Shown here piece after piece: positions 36,351-47,600 of a stretch of DNA of 64,000 bases (the stretch's first letter is position 1; the number at the start of each line of letters is the position of its first letter). The notes below the pieces were generated by a model. That model saw only the letters and a program-made list of their open reading frames with translations. It made no database searches and was not told where the DNA came from. Position numbers and translations under genes: made by a program. The DNA comes from Gigaspora margarita (taxonomy: Eukaryota; Glomeromycota; Glomeromycetes; Diversisporales; Gigasporaceae): contig WTPW01000561.1 of NCBI GenBank assembly GCA_009809945.1, positions 62,001 to 126,000 on the forward strand. Direction: 5' to 3'.

Positions 36351-36700
36351 TATTCGAATTCTAAAATGAATTAAATTAACGCGAATAAAATAAATGAAGT
36401 ATTAAATATTCATGAACTCAATAAATTATTTTAAATACTTAAATTAAAAAGCCCTTATACTTACATTCTAAAATAAAATTAAATAGACATGAATTAAATA
36501 AAATTATTAAATATTTATGTGTTTTATTTAAATACTTAAACAACATTCTTTATATTTCACATTCTAAAATAACATTAAAATAATGTGAATAAAGTGAAAC
36601 TATCTATTTAAAATACTTAAATTATAAATATCATTTATACTTACTTTCTACGATTAACACTAATAAAGTGGAATTAATAGTAAATATTCATAAACTTTAT

Positions 36701-36925
36701 TTAACTACTTAAATTGAGAATTCTCTTTATATATGCCTTCTTAAATCGCACACCATCTAACCAGGTTGCTAAAACTTCACCAATATTTTGAATATTCTCT
36801 AATCTATTAAAAGAAATCCACTCAATTGCATTTTCATAGTTCATGGCTTTAAGTTGAAATTCTTTAATATAATCATCGATATCCTTATTTCTACTCATTC
36901 ATCCTTGCGTAGTTTTCAGAGGATT
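36701..36925 (-). pseudogene. Kinase-leader fragment, array unit 4
   Basis: Reads SRNKDIDDYIKEFQLKAMNY then EWISFNRLENIQNIG and EVLATWLDGVRF. Same missing glycine loop and same upstream stop as the other units, so the defect predates the amplification. Confidence 0.8.
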
Positions 36926-38265
36926 ATATTTGTATTCTAAAATGAAATTATTAAATTCATGTGTTTTATTTAAATACTTAAACAACGTTCTTTATATTTT
37001 ACATCCTAAAATAATGAATAAAGTGAAACTATTATTTTAAATACTTAAATTAAAAATACTTACATTCTACGATTAACACAGATAAAATGAAATTAATAGT
37101 AAATATTCATAAACTTCATTTAACTATTTAAATTGAAAATGCTCTTACATATGCCTCCTACAAATCGCACACTATCTAACCAGGTTGCTAAAAATTCATC
37201 ACCAATATTCTCTAATCCATTAAAAGGAATCCACCTGATTACATCTTCATAGTTCATGGCTTTAAGTTGAAATTCTTTAATATAATCATCGACATCCTTA
37301 TTTCCACTTGTTCATCCTTGCTTAGTTTTCTGAGTATTATATTCGTATTCTAAAATGAAATTATCAACGTTCTTTATATTTACATCCTAAAATAATATTA
37401 ATGTCTGAATAAAGTGAAACTATTATTTTAAATACTTAAAATTAAAATATTATTTATACTTACATTCTACAATTATTACAGATAAAATGGAATTAATAGT
37501 AATATTCATAAACTTCATTTAACTACTTAAATTGAGAAAGCTCTTTATATATGCCTCCTACAAATCGCACACTGTCTAACTAGGTTGCTAAAAATTACCA
37601 ATATTTTGAATATTCTCTAATCTATTAAAAAGAATCCACTCGATTACATCTTTATAGTTTGTGACTTTAAGTTGAAATTCTTTAATACAATCATCGACAT
37701 CCTTATTTCCACTCATTCATCCTTGTGTAGTTTTCTGAGGATTATATTCGCATTTTAAAATGAATTAAACTTCAATGAATTATTTTAAATACTTAAATTA
37801 AACAAGCCCTTATAAATAAATGCAAATAAAATGAAATTATAAATATTCATGTGTTTCATTTAAACACTTAAATAACTTTCTTTATATTTCACATCCTAAA
37901 ATAATATTAAATTAATATGAATAAGGTGAAACTATTTATTTTAAATACTTAATTTAAAAATATCATTTATACTTACATTCTACGATTAACACGAATAAAA
38001 TAGAATTAATAGTAAATATTCATAAACTTCATTTAACTACTTAAATTGAGAATGCTCTTTATATATGCCTCCTAAATCGCACACCATCTAACCAGGTTAC
38101 TAAAAATTCATCACCAATATTTTAAAAATTCTCTAATCTATTAAAAAGAATCCACTCGATTACATCTTCATAGTTCATGCCTTTAAGTTGAAATTCTTTA
38201 ATTCAATCATCGATATCTTTATTTCCACTTGTTCATTCTTGCGTAGTTTTCTGAAGATTATATTT

Positions 38266-39111
38266 GCATTCTAAAATGAATTAAATTAAAACAAATAAAA
38301 TAAATTAAGTATTAGATATTCATGAGCTTCAATAATTTATTTTAAATACTTGAATTAAAAAGCCTTTTGTCTGTACTTACATTCTAAAATGAATCAAATT
38401 AATGAAATAAAATGAACCAAATAGTAATATATTTGCTATTTATTTATTATCAAAAGCCTGTATAACCTAGTGTTTGTTTAGTCTAAAACAAAAGATCCCT
38501 ATTTCGGTTAATACTTCATGCTTGGCTTATGATAGGATGTGCAAATGGAATATGCAGCCTTAATGATTATTATGAAAATGGAATCGGGTTGAAAAAAATA
38601 AATACGAGATGAGATACTAAATTAACATGAATAAAATAAACCTACATAGTAAATATTCGATAGCTTATTTAAATACTTAGACAAATAAATATACTTAAAT
38701 GTCAGAACAATGAAGGTTTAATAATTATTGGGGTCAAATTACTTGCAGATAGAAATGATCTGGGCTATAAAATTAATGATATTTAAAATGATTATTTTTA
38801 TATCGATATTGATGAATATAATATATATATACACAGTATATATAAAATTCTTCACTCTTAAAAAAAAAAAACTTTTTTTTTTAAAATGTCATTTTATTGA
38901 TTTGAAATGAGACAAGACAGAACTCTTGCACCATATCTACCTCCAGAGTGTAACCAACAACTTGAACAGATGTTTCCATTTGAAATTGTAGACCATATAA
39001 TTGCAACTAATATTGACCCATCGACTCTTATAAAATTGAAAAACAAATATCAAATTTTTTGAGATTTATAAAGAACTTCCACTAATAATTCATACTATAA
39101 TTTTAGACTAT
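38266..39111. other. No gene seen
   Basis: AT-rich sequence between the kinase array and the MULE gene. A plus-strand piece at 38900-39070 (MRQDRTLAPYLPPECNQQ read with a frameshift) looks weakly coding but is not recognised. Confidence 0.4.
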
Positions 39112-41097
39112 TTATGCTAACATTTGATTATTTAATACAGGATCTAAGCGACCTCTTAATTCTCTAATAAATGCACTAGTTTGTTCTGGATTACCCCTAT
39201 CTTTGACTTTCCAATATGTATCACATGTTCTCTCTATTAATTCATTTATAGCCAGATGTCTATAATCTGCTGCCCTTTTAGCTTTAGTTCTTTCTAACAT
39301 TACCACATCAACTAATTCACGATTTACATAGACTTCAAATCCAGCTTCGTCAAACATATGTTAAAAATTCTTCTATGCATCAAGTGTCAATAATTTAGTT
39401 GCACCATACAAATGTTTATGAAACATATGCCAGCAAGGCAACAAATATTGACAAAAAAATAAGCAATCGTACTCGAGAAATGTAAGATCTGGTGAAACTT
39501 TTCCTTTTTCAATTCTTTTTTCAAAAGCGCAAAATTTACTAACAATCATTTTTTGAACAGGGAATGGAAATTTGTGAATTTCATAAAGAATCTCATCGTC
39601 AATACCAATAGCTGAAATCTTTTTGACACAGAATTCAAAAGCTATATAATCTGAATTGGCTCTTTTTTCATCTAGTTCAACTATTTTATGACATGCTTCT
39701 GAAAAAATAAATAAATAAAATAATATTAACAATTAAATTTATGAATATTTATAATTAAACAAGTAAAACTAAAAGTGTATACCAATTAGACCATACTGCG
39801 ATGACCATACTGCGATGACGTTTTTCTTTTTAATTCACTATGGTACAATTCAAGAGGATTTGTAGAGATCACTTGCAGTAGAATATGTGAAGATTGACGG
39901 GTCCAGAGGGCCCATTGATACATTTTTTTCATATATTGTCTTGCGATATACTGTTGGATAGTTGGAATTGAACATTCATTGATTGCCTGTTGAATGAGAG
40001 CATCGCAACCAATTTTTGTTTTTTTGTGCATCACCTAGATAACCAAGTTCACATGACATGGACAGTACAAAAAATAACATCGCACTCTTGCTCACTATAT
40101 TGAAGATTTTAATACTATTAGCTTCGATATAGCTTTGATCAGCCAAAAAATATCTAGGTCGCCAATGACATCCCAATTGTTTAATTGCAATTAATGCCTT
40201 TGCAACAGTGTTACTGTCCTCATTGCTTACAAAAAAATGCGCTCCAACATCCAACGTCCAAAGTTATTGCAAATATATAATGTAAATAAACGATAATTGT
40301 ATTTATTTGTTTTATAAGTTGAGTCTATTAGAGTTAACCATCCATATTTTTTGAGATTTTGAAGTTGGTTGGGTGTGCAAAGATGATACCATGAGTGGAT
40401 TGGTTATTAACCTTAAAATACTCTACTTGATATTCAATTTTTTTTAAAAAAGAAATCGAATCCTGAATATCTTGCCTTTGATTGGAGTCGGCAATTAGGT
40501 GTGCATCAAGAAGTCCACACACTTTATACTTAATATTTGTGACTTCTACTTCCTTAATTCCTTTACACTTTCACTTAAATTTAGCTTTTTAGTTGCAAAT
40601 TCTTTTACTGCATTCACAATTTCGGGTGGTCGATAATTCTTTATAGCTTCTTGTTCAACTAAAATTTGAACAGCTTGTGAATGCTTAAGCTTTTCGATAT
40701 CCTCTAGAGAATGCATATGGTTAGGTGAGTTTTTATATTGTTCAACTCTTACTTTCTGCTCTAAAATCATATGTGTAACTTTTATTTTGACAAAGCACAT
40801 ATTAGAAGGTCGAACCTTTGTTTCACAGCATTTTTCATCTGGAATATTGTCTTTTCATGTACTTGACTTTTGAGGTTTATTAAACTAACATACAAAAGTC
40901 TTCCACGAGTCACTTTTAATATTATCTCTATAGCTGAATTTGGTCCAAATATTGGTTACAAAAGGCCACCATTCAGTATCAAATTCTTGTATAGGAACTT
41001 CCAATAGCTGGTTAACATTAAAGAGGAGATAGCATTTTTGATCAGGTGTTAGTGTTTCAGAATTGGGTAAATTTACTGCTGCAAAAGCAGGATCCAT
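39112..41097 (-). pseudogene. MULE transposase pseudogene of the 25-kb element
   Basis: Translation begins at 41097 (MDPAFAAVNLPNSETLTPDQ) and runs through at least five frame changes or stops. The MULE core is plain: LTLIDSTYKTNKYNYRLFTL (first catalytic Asp at 40323-40325), AHFFVSNEDSNTVAKAL, then WRPRYFLADQSYIEANSI (second Asp near 40145). NPLELYHSELK may hold the acidic third residue. A SWIM-like zinc segment follows (CLFFCQYLLPCWHMFHKHLY, about 39395-39470), and the tail (39357-39112) is charged. In active relatives the protein cuts at terminal inverted repeats of its element. It sits about 450 bp from the right terminus of the 25-kb element and reads leftward into it, which makes it the best candidate for that element's own transposase. 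Now inactive. Confidence 0.82.
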
Positions 41098-41546
41098 TGA
41101 TTATTCATATTAATTATAATACAAATGCTTAGCTTTTCTATAAAAAAAAAAGTGCTTGTCTTTTTTTTTTTNANTTTTTGAAAAAAAATTTCTTATAAAA
41201 AAAAAAGTGATGTTTTTTGTAAAAAAAAAAATAGGTTCTTAATAAAAAAAGTTTCTTACAAAGAAAAAAAATGGGTATACTTAAAAAAAAAGATGGTTAT
41301 ATTAAAAGACTTCTTGTAGGATGCTTGTAATGTTTAAAAAAAACATTCTTATAAAAGAACCTTCTTTACGACCTCTGGTGAGAAAAAGATATTTTGATAA
41401 TCAAAATGCACGCCAATGCACTATGACAATAAGAATTGTGTTTGGCTATGTCAATGTCGCACATACATTGAAGTTGGTCCAACCCCAAAGGTTTACTACC
41501 ATAGGTTGGTGTGTTACATGATTGCACCCTGCTTTAAATGACCCCT
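41098..41546. other. Right terminal region of the 25-kb element
   Basis: A-run low complexity (41140-41300) followed by about 250 bp of less AT-rich sequence up to the terminal inverted repeat. The short plus ORF 41321-41521 has no recognised match. This is the presumed promoter side of the MULE gene. Confidence 0.5.
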
Positions 41547-41912
41547 AAATTGGAAAAAATCTGCATAAAACTTCCCAAAAATAAGCAAACTAATACCTAA
41601 CCTATCTATGTATATTTCAGGGTCCTAATCCACTAGGCCGATTTTGATGATTTAACTACTATTAGAATTAGAAAAATAAGCTCTACAACTTTTAACTAGA
41701 AACCAAAGAAGGTTTACTTATTAGTTTTAGAGTAGTAATTTTATAATATATTATATTAAATACTAAAAATAGAAATTCTTGTATAACTATGGTGGAAATA
41801 GCAAAATACCATGGTAGAAATAGGCGTACCCTAAATAAAACAAAATTTAAATAAAACAAATTAAAAACAAAAAAAATAATATTAAAATGAAATAAAAAAT
41901 AAATAAATAAAA

Positions 41913-42540
41913 GGGAATAGAAATTTGTCGCACTCACAACATGTCGCACCCCATGATTTGACCAATCAAATCGCTCAATTTTGTAGACAAAAAATTTTTT
42001 TTTAAAAAACTAAAAATTCTACTAGTAAAATATAAGAATAAATAAACCATAACTAAATATATAGTGTAAAATTTTATTCTGAACAATCTTTTCTAAGTTA
42101 CAAAGATAGATTATTTTAGTAAAAAAAGATGTTTTATAGGAAAAAACAAAAATTTCTAATGTTAGCACATATAGAACTTTTTTTTTACTAATTTAATCTA
42201 TATTTATATTTAAGTATTATATGCAAAATTTTATGCTAAATAACGTTTTCTAAGTCAAAAAGGTAGATTGTTTAGTAAAAAAAAAGTTATATATGTGCTA
42301 ACTTTTGAAATTTTGTTTTTTCTTATAAAAAAACATCTTTTTTTACTAAGACAATCTATCTTCATAACTTAAAAAAAGTTGGTTAGAATAAAATTTTACA
42401 TTATATAGTGTGCTATTATATATATTTTACACTTTATTAAGTAAAAACTTTAATTTTTTAAAAAAATTTTTTTAAATCGATTGATTTGATTGGTCAAATC
42501 AGGGGTGCAACATGTCGCAAGATGACAAATTTATATTCCC
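41913..42540. mobile_element. Foldback element
   Basis: GGGAATAGAAATTTGTCG and ATGATTTGACCAATCAAAT at the left are mirrored at the right by ATTTGATTGGTCAAATCA and GACAAATTTATATTCCC. The middle also pairs (AGATAGATTATTTTAGTAAA against its mirror). Flanks TAAATAAAA on both sides form a 9-bp match in low-complexity sequence. Confidence 0.8.
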
Positions 42541-43377
42541 TAAATAAAAATCAAGCTCAAAAAATAAAAAATTAATATTTAAAAATAAGATCAAAAATTT
42601 ATTAAAAAAAGATTGAAAAATAAAAAAAAGAATTGAAAAATCAAAAAAATTTAAAAATAAAAAAAAAAGATCAAAAAATAAAAAAACTCAAAAAATAAAA
42701 AAGATCAAAAAAATAAAAAAAGATCAAAAAATAAAAAAACTGATTGAAAAAAGATCAAAAAATAAAAAAATTGAAAAATAAAATAAAAAAAATCAAGATC
42801 AAAAACTAATTTTAATATAGCATGGCAGACATTTGTTTTAATTGGTCAAAAAATATAAACAAGTAAACAATATGCATAATATAAATCATTATATGGTGCA
42901 TGTATCCTAGAATCAGTATCACATGACCAAGACAGCCAATTTTCTCTGTAGTCACGTAGTTTATTGACCCGAATATTTCTGACTAGAAATTCGTTAAACA
43001 TAAAATATAAGCATGCATTTTCCTAAAATTTCTGAACTTAATTTGGAAATTTTGGTATTGTACGTTGTTCATATATGGGATCAATTGTGTACAATGATGA
43101 TATTATGGCAATTGTGTACGATAACGATATTACGGTAACTTATAGTAACAATAAACAAACAAAAACAATAAGGTTATTTATTAAGCAAGTTTATTTTAAA
43201 TTATTTTTCAAATTGGAACCCTTTTTTTCACACGATAGCATATCGATTATGCGATGATAACATAATAACATAGTCAAGGGGAACCCTTTTTTTCACATAA
43301 TAGCGTATCGATTATATGATGATAACATAGTATCATAGCCAAGGGTCAGTAATTATATAGATATATAAATGTACTGG
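42541..43377. repeat. AAAAGATCAAAAAATA-type simple repeat, then no gene
   Basis: From about 42580 to 42800 the sequence is an irregular repeat of GATCAAAAAATAAAAAA words. The remainder is AT-rich and without a recognisable gene; TTCACA(C/T)(G/A)ATAGC(A/G)TATCGATTAT occurs twice at about 43228 and 43290. Confidence 0.6.
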
Positions 43378-43380
43378 TTA

Positions 43381-44664
43381 GGGAGCTTCCAGAAATCTGC
43401 TGATTTCTGAGTGGGTGGGTGGGTCAGCTGAAGTATCAGGTGTAATTCCGGCCAAAATCTTATAATTCCAGCCAAAGTCGCAAAATTATTTTTGACCAAA
43501 ATTATAGATTTATTAATAATATTTGATAATTAATAACATTTGAACTACTGGACCAATTTGATGATTCAACTACCAAAATGATCCTCTCAATGAGAGGGTT
43601 CTAGTGAGCCCAAAATCGTTAAAATCCAATCACAGGATCCTGTGATCGAAATAGATTTGTGTTACTATAAAGTTTTATAATTTATTCAATAATTATAACC
43701 CATTTATAGCAACACAAATTTATTTCGATCTTAGGATCCTGTAATTGGATTTTAATGATTTTGGGCTTGTTAGAATCCTCTCATTGAGAGGATCATTTTG
43801 GTAGTAAAATCATCGAAATTGGCTCAGTAGATCAGAAGTTATTAACAATTAAAAATTAATATTTAATTGTTAATAACTTCTGATTTACTTGGCCAATTCG
43901 ATGATTTTACTACCTAAATGATCCTCTCAATGAGAGGATTCTAACGAGCACAAATCGTTAAAATCCAATCACAGGATCCTGCGATCGAAATAAATTTGTG
44001 TTGCTATAAATGGGTTATAATTATTTAATAAATTATATAACTTTTAAAGCAACACAAATCTATTCCGATCACAGGATTCTGTGATTGGATTTTAACGATT
44101 TGGGGCTTGTTAGAATCCTCTCATTGTGAGGATCATTTTGGTAGTAAAATCATCAAAATTGGCCCAGTAGATCAGAAGTTATTAACAATTAAAAATAATT
44201 TTTAATTGTTAATAACTTCTGATCTACTGGGTCAATTTCGATGATTTTACTACCAACATGATCCTCTCAATGAGAGGATTCTAACAAGCCCAAAATCGTC
44301 AAAATCCAATTACAGGATCCTAAGATCGAAATAAATTTGTGTTGCTATAAATGGGTTATAATTATTGAATAAATTATAGAACTTTATAGTAACACAAATC
44401 TATTCTGATCACAGGATTCTGTGATTGGATTTTAGCGATTTTGGGCTCACTAGAACCCTCTCATTGAGAGGATCATTTTGGTAGTTGAATCATCAAAATT
44501 GGTCCAGTAGTTCAAAAATTATTTACTATTAAATGTTTGTTATATTTAACTTTTTAATAATCATAAAATCTAATTGGCTAATTGGGGTATCAGGTGTGGG
44601 TGGGTGGGGTAGGGGTAAGGTGGGCTCATAGTAAACAAAAATCAGCTTATTTCTGGAAGCTCCC
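43381..44664. mobile_element. PIF/Harbinger-like MITE built of repeated hairpin modules
   Basis: Ends GGGAGCTTCCAGAAATCTGC and the mirror ATTTCTGGAAGCTCCC, flanked by TTA (43378-43380, 44665-44667). The interior is a chain of six alternately inverted modules, each with TACTGGNCCAATTT, the 3'-side CTCTCAATGAGAGGATTCTA hairpin, AAAATCCAATCACAGGATCC and ACACAAATTTATTTCGATC. No ORF. Sister of the element at 6989, which retains fewer modules. Confidence 0.88.
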
Positions 44665-44667
44665 TTA

Positions 44668-45029
44668 CAGTAACAATACAAACAATATATTTTAGCAAGA
44701 ATAATGAAAAAAAACAAGAAAAATGGGTAATGTAATAATAGCATTCAACTAAGAAGGGTTGAGCTACGAAGTCTACAAAGTTATATATACAGTTAAGGTG
44801 TGACAGAGTGAACTGAAGAATGATGAAAAATCAAAGCAAACACTTACATTCCTTTACTGAACCGCTCGGATTTGCCATTTATCTTTTAAAATAAAGAATA
44901 AAATAAAAAAAAATAAAAAAAAATAAAAAAAAATTTAAAAAAATCGGTCAGATAATTAATACCCAAAAAAATACTCTATATCTCAACCCAATTTAATCTC
45001 AGTCAAAATTTTGATTGGGATAATCAAAA
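44668..45029. other. No gene seen
   Basis: Sequence between the MITE and the DDE transposase remnant, with an AAAATAAA tract at 44885-44940. It may include the 5' flank of the transposase. Confidence 0.5.
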
Positions 45030-46760
45030 TCTTAACTCGTTTATAGCCGCTACCACCATTACTCACCCAAACAAGAGAAAGCAGCAACTTAAAGCTGCTA
45101 GGGCCAAGAAGAAATTGCATGTATTTCGTGATTATGAGGATCTGGTCTGGTCAGATCAAGACATTGATGATAGAGCTTCTGATTACTTTGCTGTTTTATT
45201 AACGGCTAGTAAAAACTGGAAACCTTCGAGTAGGCCTTCAACTTACGTTTGGGGTTCTAAAAGAACTAAAAGGCGCAAAAAAGTGAAGCAAAAAAAGCTG
45301 CACAAGATACTCAATTGATTACTACCTATTTTGCTCCTGCCTTAATATGCAAATCATCAACAGAATTACATACATCAATGGAAGTGGAATCAATGGAATT
45401 AATAGAGGTAGAACCAGTGGATGTGGAATCAGTGGAATCAGTGGAGGTGGAATCAGTAGAGATGGAACCAATGGAGATGGATGAAAGTACAAAAATGAGG
45501 TTAGCAATTGAGGAGTTAGATGGGATGTTAAAAAAGGATGACAATAAAATGGATAATGGTATAAGAGTTCGTCTGCAAGCATTATTGCAATACTTACAGT
45601 TAAGATACCAGGGTCAGACTAGGATAAGTGCAAGTACAATGATTTCTAGTTCGTTAGGATGGGGAGACTATAAAGCGTGATGTATTGGTGCATGGGCTCA
45701 AAATTGGATCAAGTAGCAAAAACTTGCAAAGGAGAACTGCAGTAAATTCACGAAGGTATCAAGTCTTCTTGATGATGAGAGGATATCCATGAAAGTATGC
45801 ATTTTTTTTATAGCGATTTTATGATTTAATTTACTATAGCGTGAATCCAAAAATTTTAAAAAACTACGTCAAGAATGAGGTATTTCCATCTTTAGGCATT
45901 AAAACAAAAACAACTATATGTGAGAAAATGGCATAGAAATGGCTTAGAAAACTAGAATGGCAATGTAAAGAATGGAAAAAAGATATATATGTAGATGGAC
46001 ATGAATAAGAGGATGTGGTGCAATACAGGCAAAAGATTTTTTTTACTGATGATGAGTGAGTTGGAGCCCCTTCTTCTCGAATATGATGACAAAGATCTTA
46101 CTATACTAATTGGGAAGAACATTCCTTCTGAAGAAAAGCGATATTGTGTAATAACACATGATGAAATGACATTATCTGCAAATGATGATGACAAAACAGG
46201 ATGGGGGCTCGAAAGTATGTGTTTGAGGTTGGAATTTGTGATTTATTTTTTTTATTTACAAACCAACCTCACACTATTCTAATTATTAATAGGTGAACAA
46301 AAAATACGTCCAAAAGGACAGGGCAGAGGAATTCATATTAGGAATTTTTGTGTAAACCACTGGGTCAGGTTCATTTAACTAAAGAACAACATGCAGCCCA
46401 TCCTGAAATCCCAAACCATTACATTATGGAGCTGTTAGAAAGCAGTACAAACTATGAAGGTTATTAGAAAGTTGACTTGCTAGCCAAGCAACTTGAATGG
46501 GCAATCAACATTTTGGAAATTGCACTTCTGGATATGATATTTGTCTTTGGATTCGATAACTGTACCGACTATGGAGCCTTCACTAAGGATGCACTAATAG
46601 CGAGAAGGATAAATGTTGGCTATGGTAGTAAACAACCAAAATTGCACCCTGGTCGATTTTCTGATAGTACACCTCAAGAGATAGTCTTTCCGTTAAATTA
46701 TCAAGACGATAAAAAAAAGGACAACTGAAAGGGATTAAAGAAGTAATAATTGAAAGAAAG
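45030..46760 (+). pseudogene. IS630/Tc1-mariner-type DDE transposase pseudogene
   Basis: Read across frame changes, the plus strand gives a basic N-terminus (KRKQQLKAARAKKKLHVF), SRPSTYVWGSKRTKRRKK, an acidic Val/Glu repeat (MEVESMELIEVEPVDVES at 45378), RLQALLQYLQLRYQGQTRIS and a GDYKA...C segment. Catalytic-region pieces follow: VITHDEMTLSAND (46150, holding the first Asp), then VHLTKEQHAAHPEIPNHY, VFGFDNCTDYGAFTKDAL (second Asp) and GGKQP-like YGSKQPKLHPGRFSD (46625). This order is that of a large fungal DDE family related to IS630/Tc1-mariner. Several frameshifts and stops make it inactive. An intron-like GTATGC...AG interval may lie at 45795-45900. Confidence 0.7.
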
Positions 46761-46836
46761 ATATATACTATATCTGATATAAAATTGCTAACCTATACTA
46801 TACTGATCTGCCATAATCCCTTTTTTTTCTTTACAC

Positions 46837-47600
46837 ATCAGGAAAATAAATAAGGCGCAAATCTGCACAAATCTGCAACTCTAGAAAATTTTAACAAATT
46901 TTGCAATAACTTGTGATCTAGTGGTCCAAACCTAACGATTTTGGTACCATTCAATTCGTCTCGATGAGCCAGATCAACTGGTACCAAAATCGTTGAATTT
47001 CAATTACTAGAACGCAAGAAAATCTCATCTAAGTAAATTTTATGAACATCGAATGATCTTGTCAACTAGTAGTCCAAATTTAATGATTTTGGTAATATTC
47101 GATTCCTCTCGATGCGACAGTTCGAATGGTACCAAAAATGTCAAAAATGGATCACAAGTTAACAAGTTATTCATAAAAAACAATTTGCGGCACAGTTCTG
47201 CGCAAAAATTTAAATTTCTTTTTTAAATTTCTGTGCAGAACTGTGCCGCAAATTGTTTTTTACAAATAACTTGTTAACCAGTGATCCTTTTTGACATTTT
47301 GGTACTGTTCAAACTGTCTTACCAAGAGGAATCGAATAGTACCAAAATCATTAAATTTGGACCACTGGTTGACAAGATTATTCAATATTTATAAAATTCA
47401 CTTAGATGGGATTTTCTTGCGTTCTAGTGATTAGAATTCAATGATTTTAGTACCATTCGATTCGGCTTATCAAGACAAATCGAATGGTACCAAAATTGTT
47501 AAATTTGGACTACTGAATCACAAGTTATTGCAAAATTTGTTAAAATTTTTCAGGGTCGCAGATTTGTGCAGATCTGCGCCTTATTTATTTTCCCGATGCC
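46837..47600. mobile_element. Palindromic foldback element
   Basis: CATCAGGAAAATAAATAAGG then CGCAAATCTGCAC is mirrored at the right by GTGCAGATCTGCG then CCTTATTTATTTTCCCGATG. Inner blocks GTGATCTAGTGGTCCAAA, ATTTTGGTACCATT and TCGTCTCGATG alternate in orientation. The centre is a near-perfect hairpin on ACAATTTGCGGCACAGTTCT. No ORF. Confidence 0.85.

Larger units (their letters stand above)
32761..38265 (-). repeat. Array of seven kinase-exon fragments in AT-rich spacers
   Basis: Units, all on the minus strand, lie near 33565-33710 (internally deleted), 35027-35225, 36133-36350, 36719-36925, 37136-37345, 37538-37745 and 38050-38265. Each encodes PQKTTQG, a TGA, (M/T)SGNK, then IKEFQLKA, EWIPFNRLENIQ and ATWLDGVRF. 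Spacers also repeat (AAATATTCATGAACTTCAAT, TTTAAATACTTAAATTAAAA, CTTATACTTACATTCTAAAA), so the array grew by duplication of fragment plus spacer. The fragment matches the region just before and across the first lobe of the tyrosine-kinase-like kinases abundant in Glomeromycotina. Confidence 0.8.
16259..41546. mobile_element. 25.3-kb inverted-repeat element carrying a MULE gene and kinase fragments
   Basis: The right terminus read inward is AGGGGTCATTTAAAGCAGGG then TGCAATCA. The left terminus at 16259 reads AGGGTCGTTTAAAGCAGGG then TGCAATCA, differing by one indel and one substitution over about 28 bp. Flanks share AAATT (16254-16258, 41547-41551); excising the element plus one AAATT restores the length of the host MITE. 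An imperfect 8-bp alternative (TAAAATTA/TAAATTGG) cannot be excluded. The likely driver is the MULE transposase at 39112-41097, about 450 bp from the right end, although a 5-bp duplication is short for a MULE. Minus the nested 16.1-kb element, it would be about 9.2 kb. Confidence 0.8.
16153..41626. mobile_element. hAT-like MITE split by the 25-kb insertion
   Basis: The left half (16153-16258) starts AGGACCCCAAATATATAT and the right half (41547-41626) ends TATATTTCAGGGTCCT. Together they rebuild a 180-bp MITE matching the 14727 copy. The outer flanks are GATCCACT (16145-16152) and AATCCACT (41627-41634), 7 of 8, as expected for one hAT-type insertion. Halves of one small element 25 kb apart show that everything between them arrived later. 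Confidence 0.85.
15398..41831. mobile_element. Outermost foldback element of the nest
   Basis: The left arm (15398-16152) and right arm (41627-41831) are inverted copies. Both carry CTATTTCCACCAT motifs next to the end, then ACTTATTAGTTTT, AAGGTTTACTT, AGTTGTAGAGCT and CGGCCTAGTGGAT. The ends GGG...CCC are flanked by TAAATAAA on both sides (15390-15397, 41832-41839), a perfect 8-bp match but in A-rich sequence. A secondary palindrome (GTGAATTTGCTGATCC and its mirror at 15668-16120) lies in the left arm. All later insertions sit between the arms. The left arm includes degenerate CCCTAA repeats (15485-15530). Confidence 0.7.

Noticed and set aside
45322-45582. Minus-strand ORFs of 72-86 residues with Ser/Thr or Leu/Pro repeats
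   Set aside because: They are antisense to the Val/Glu repeat of the DDE transposase remnant.
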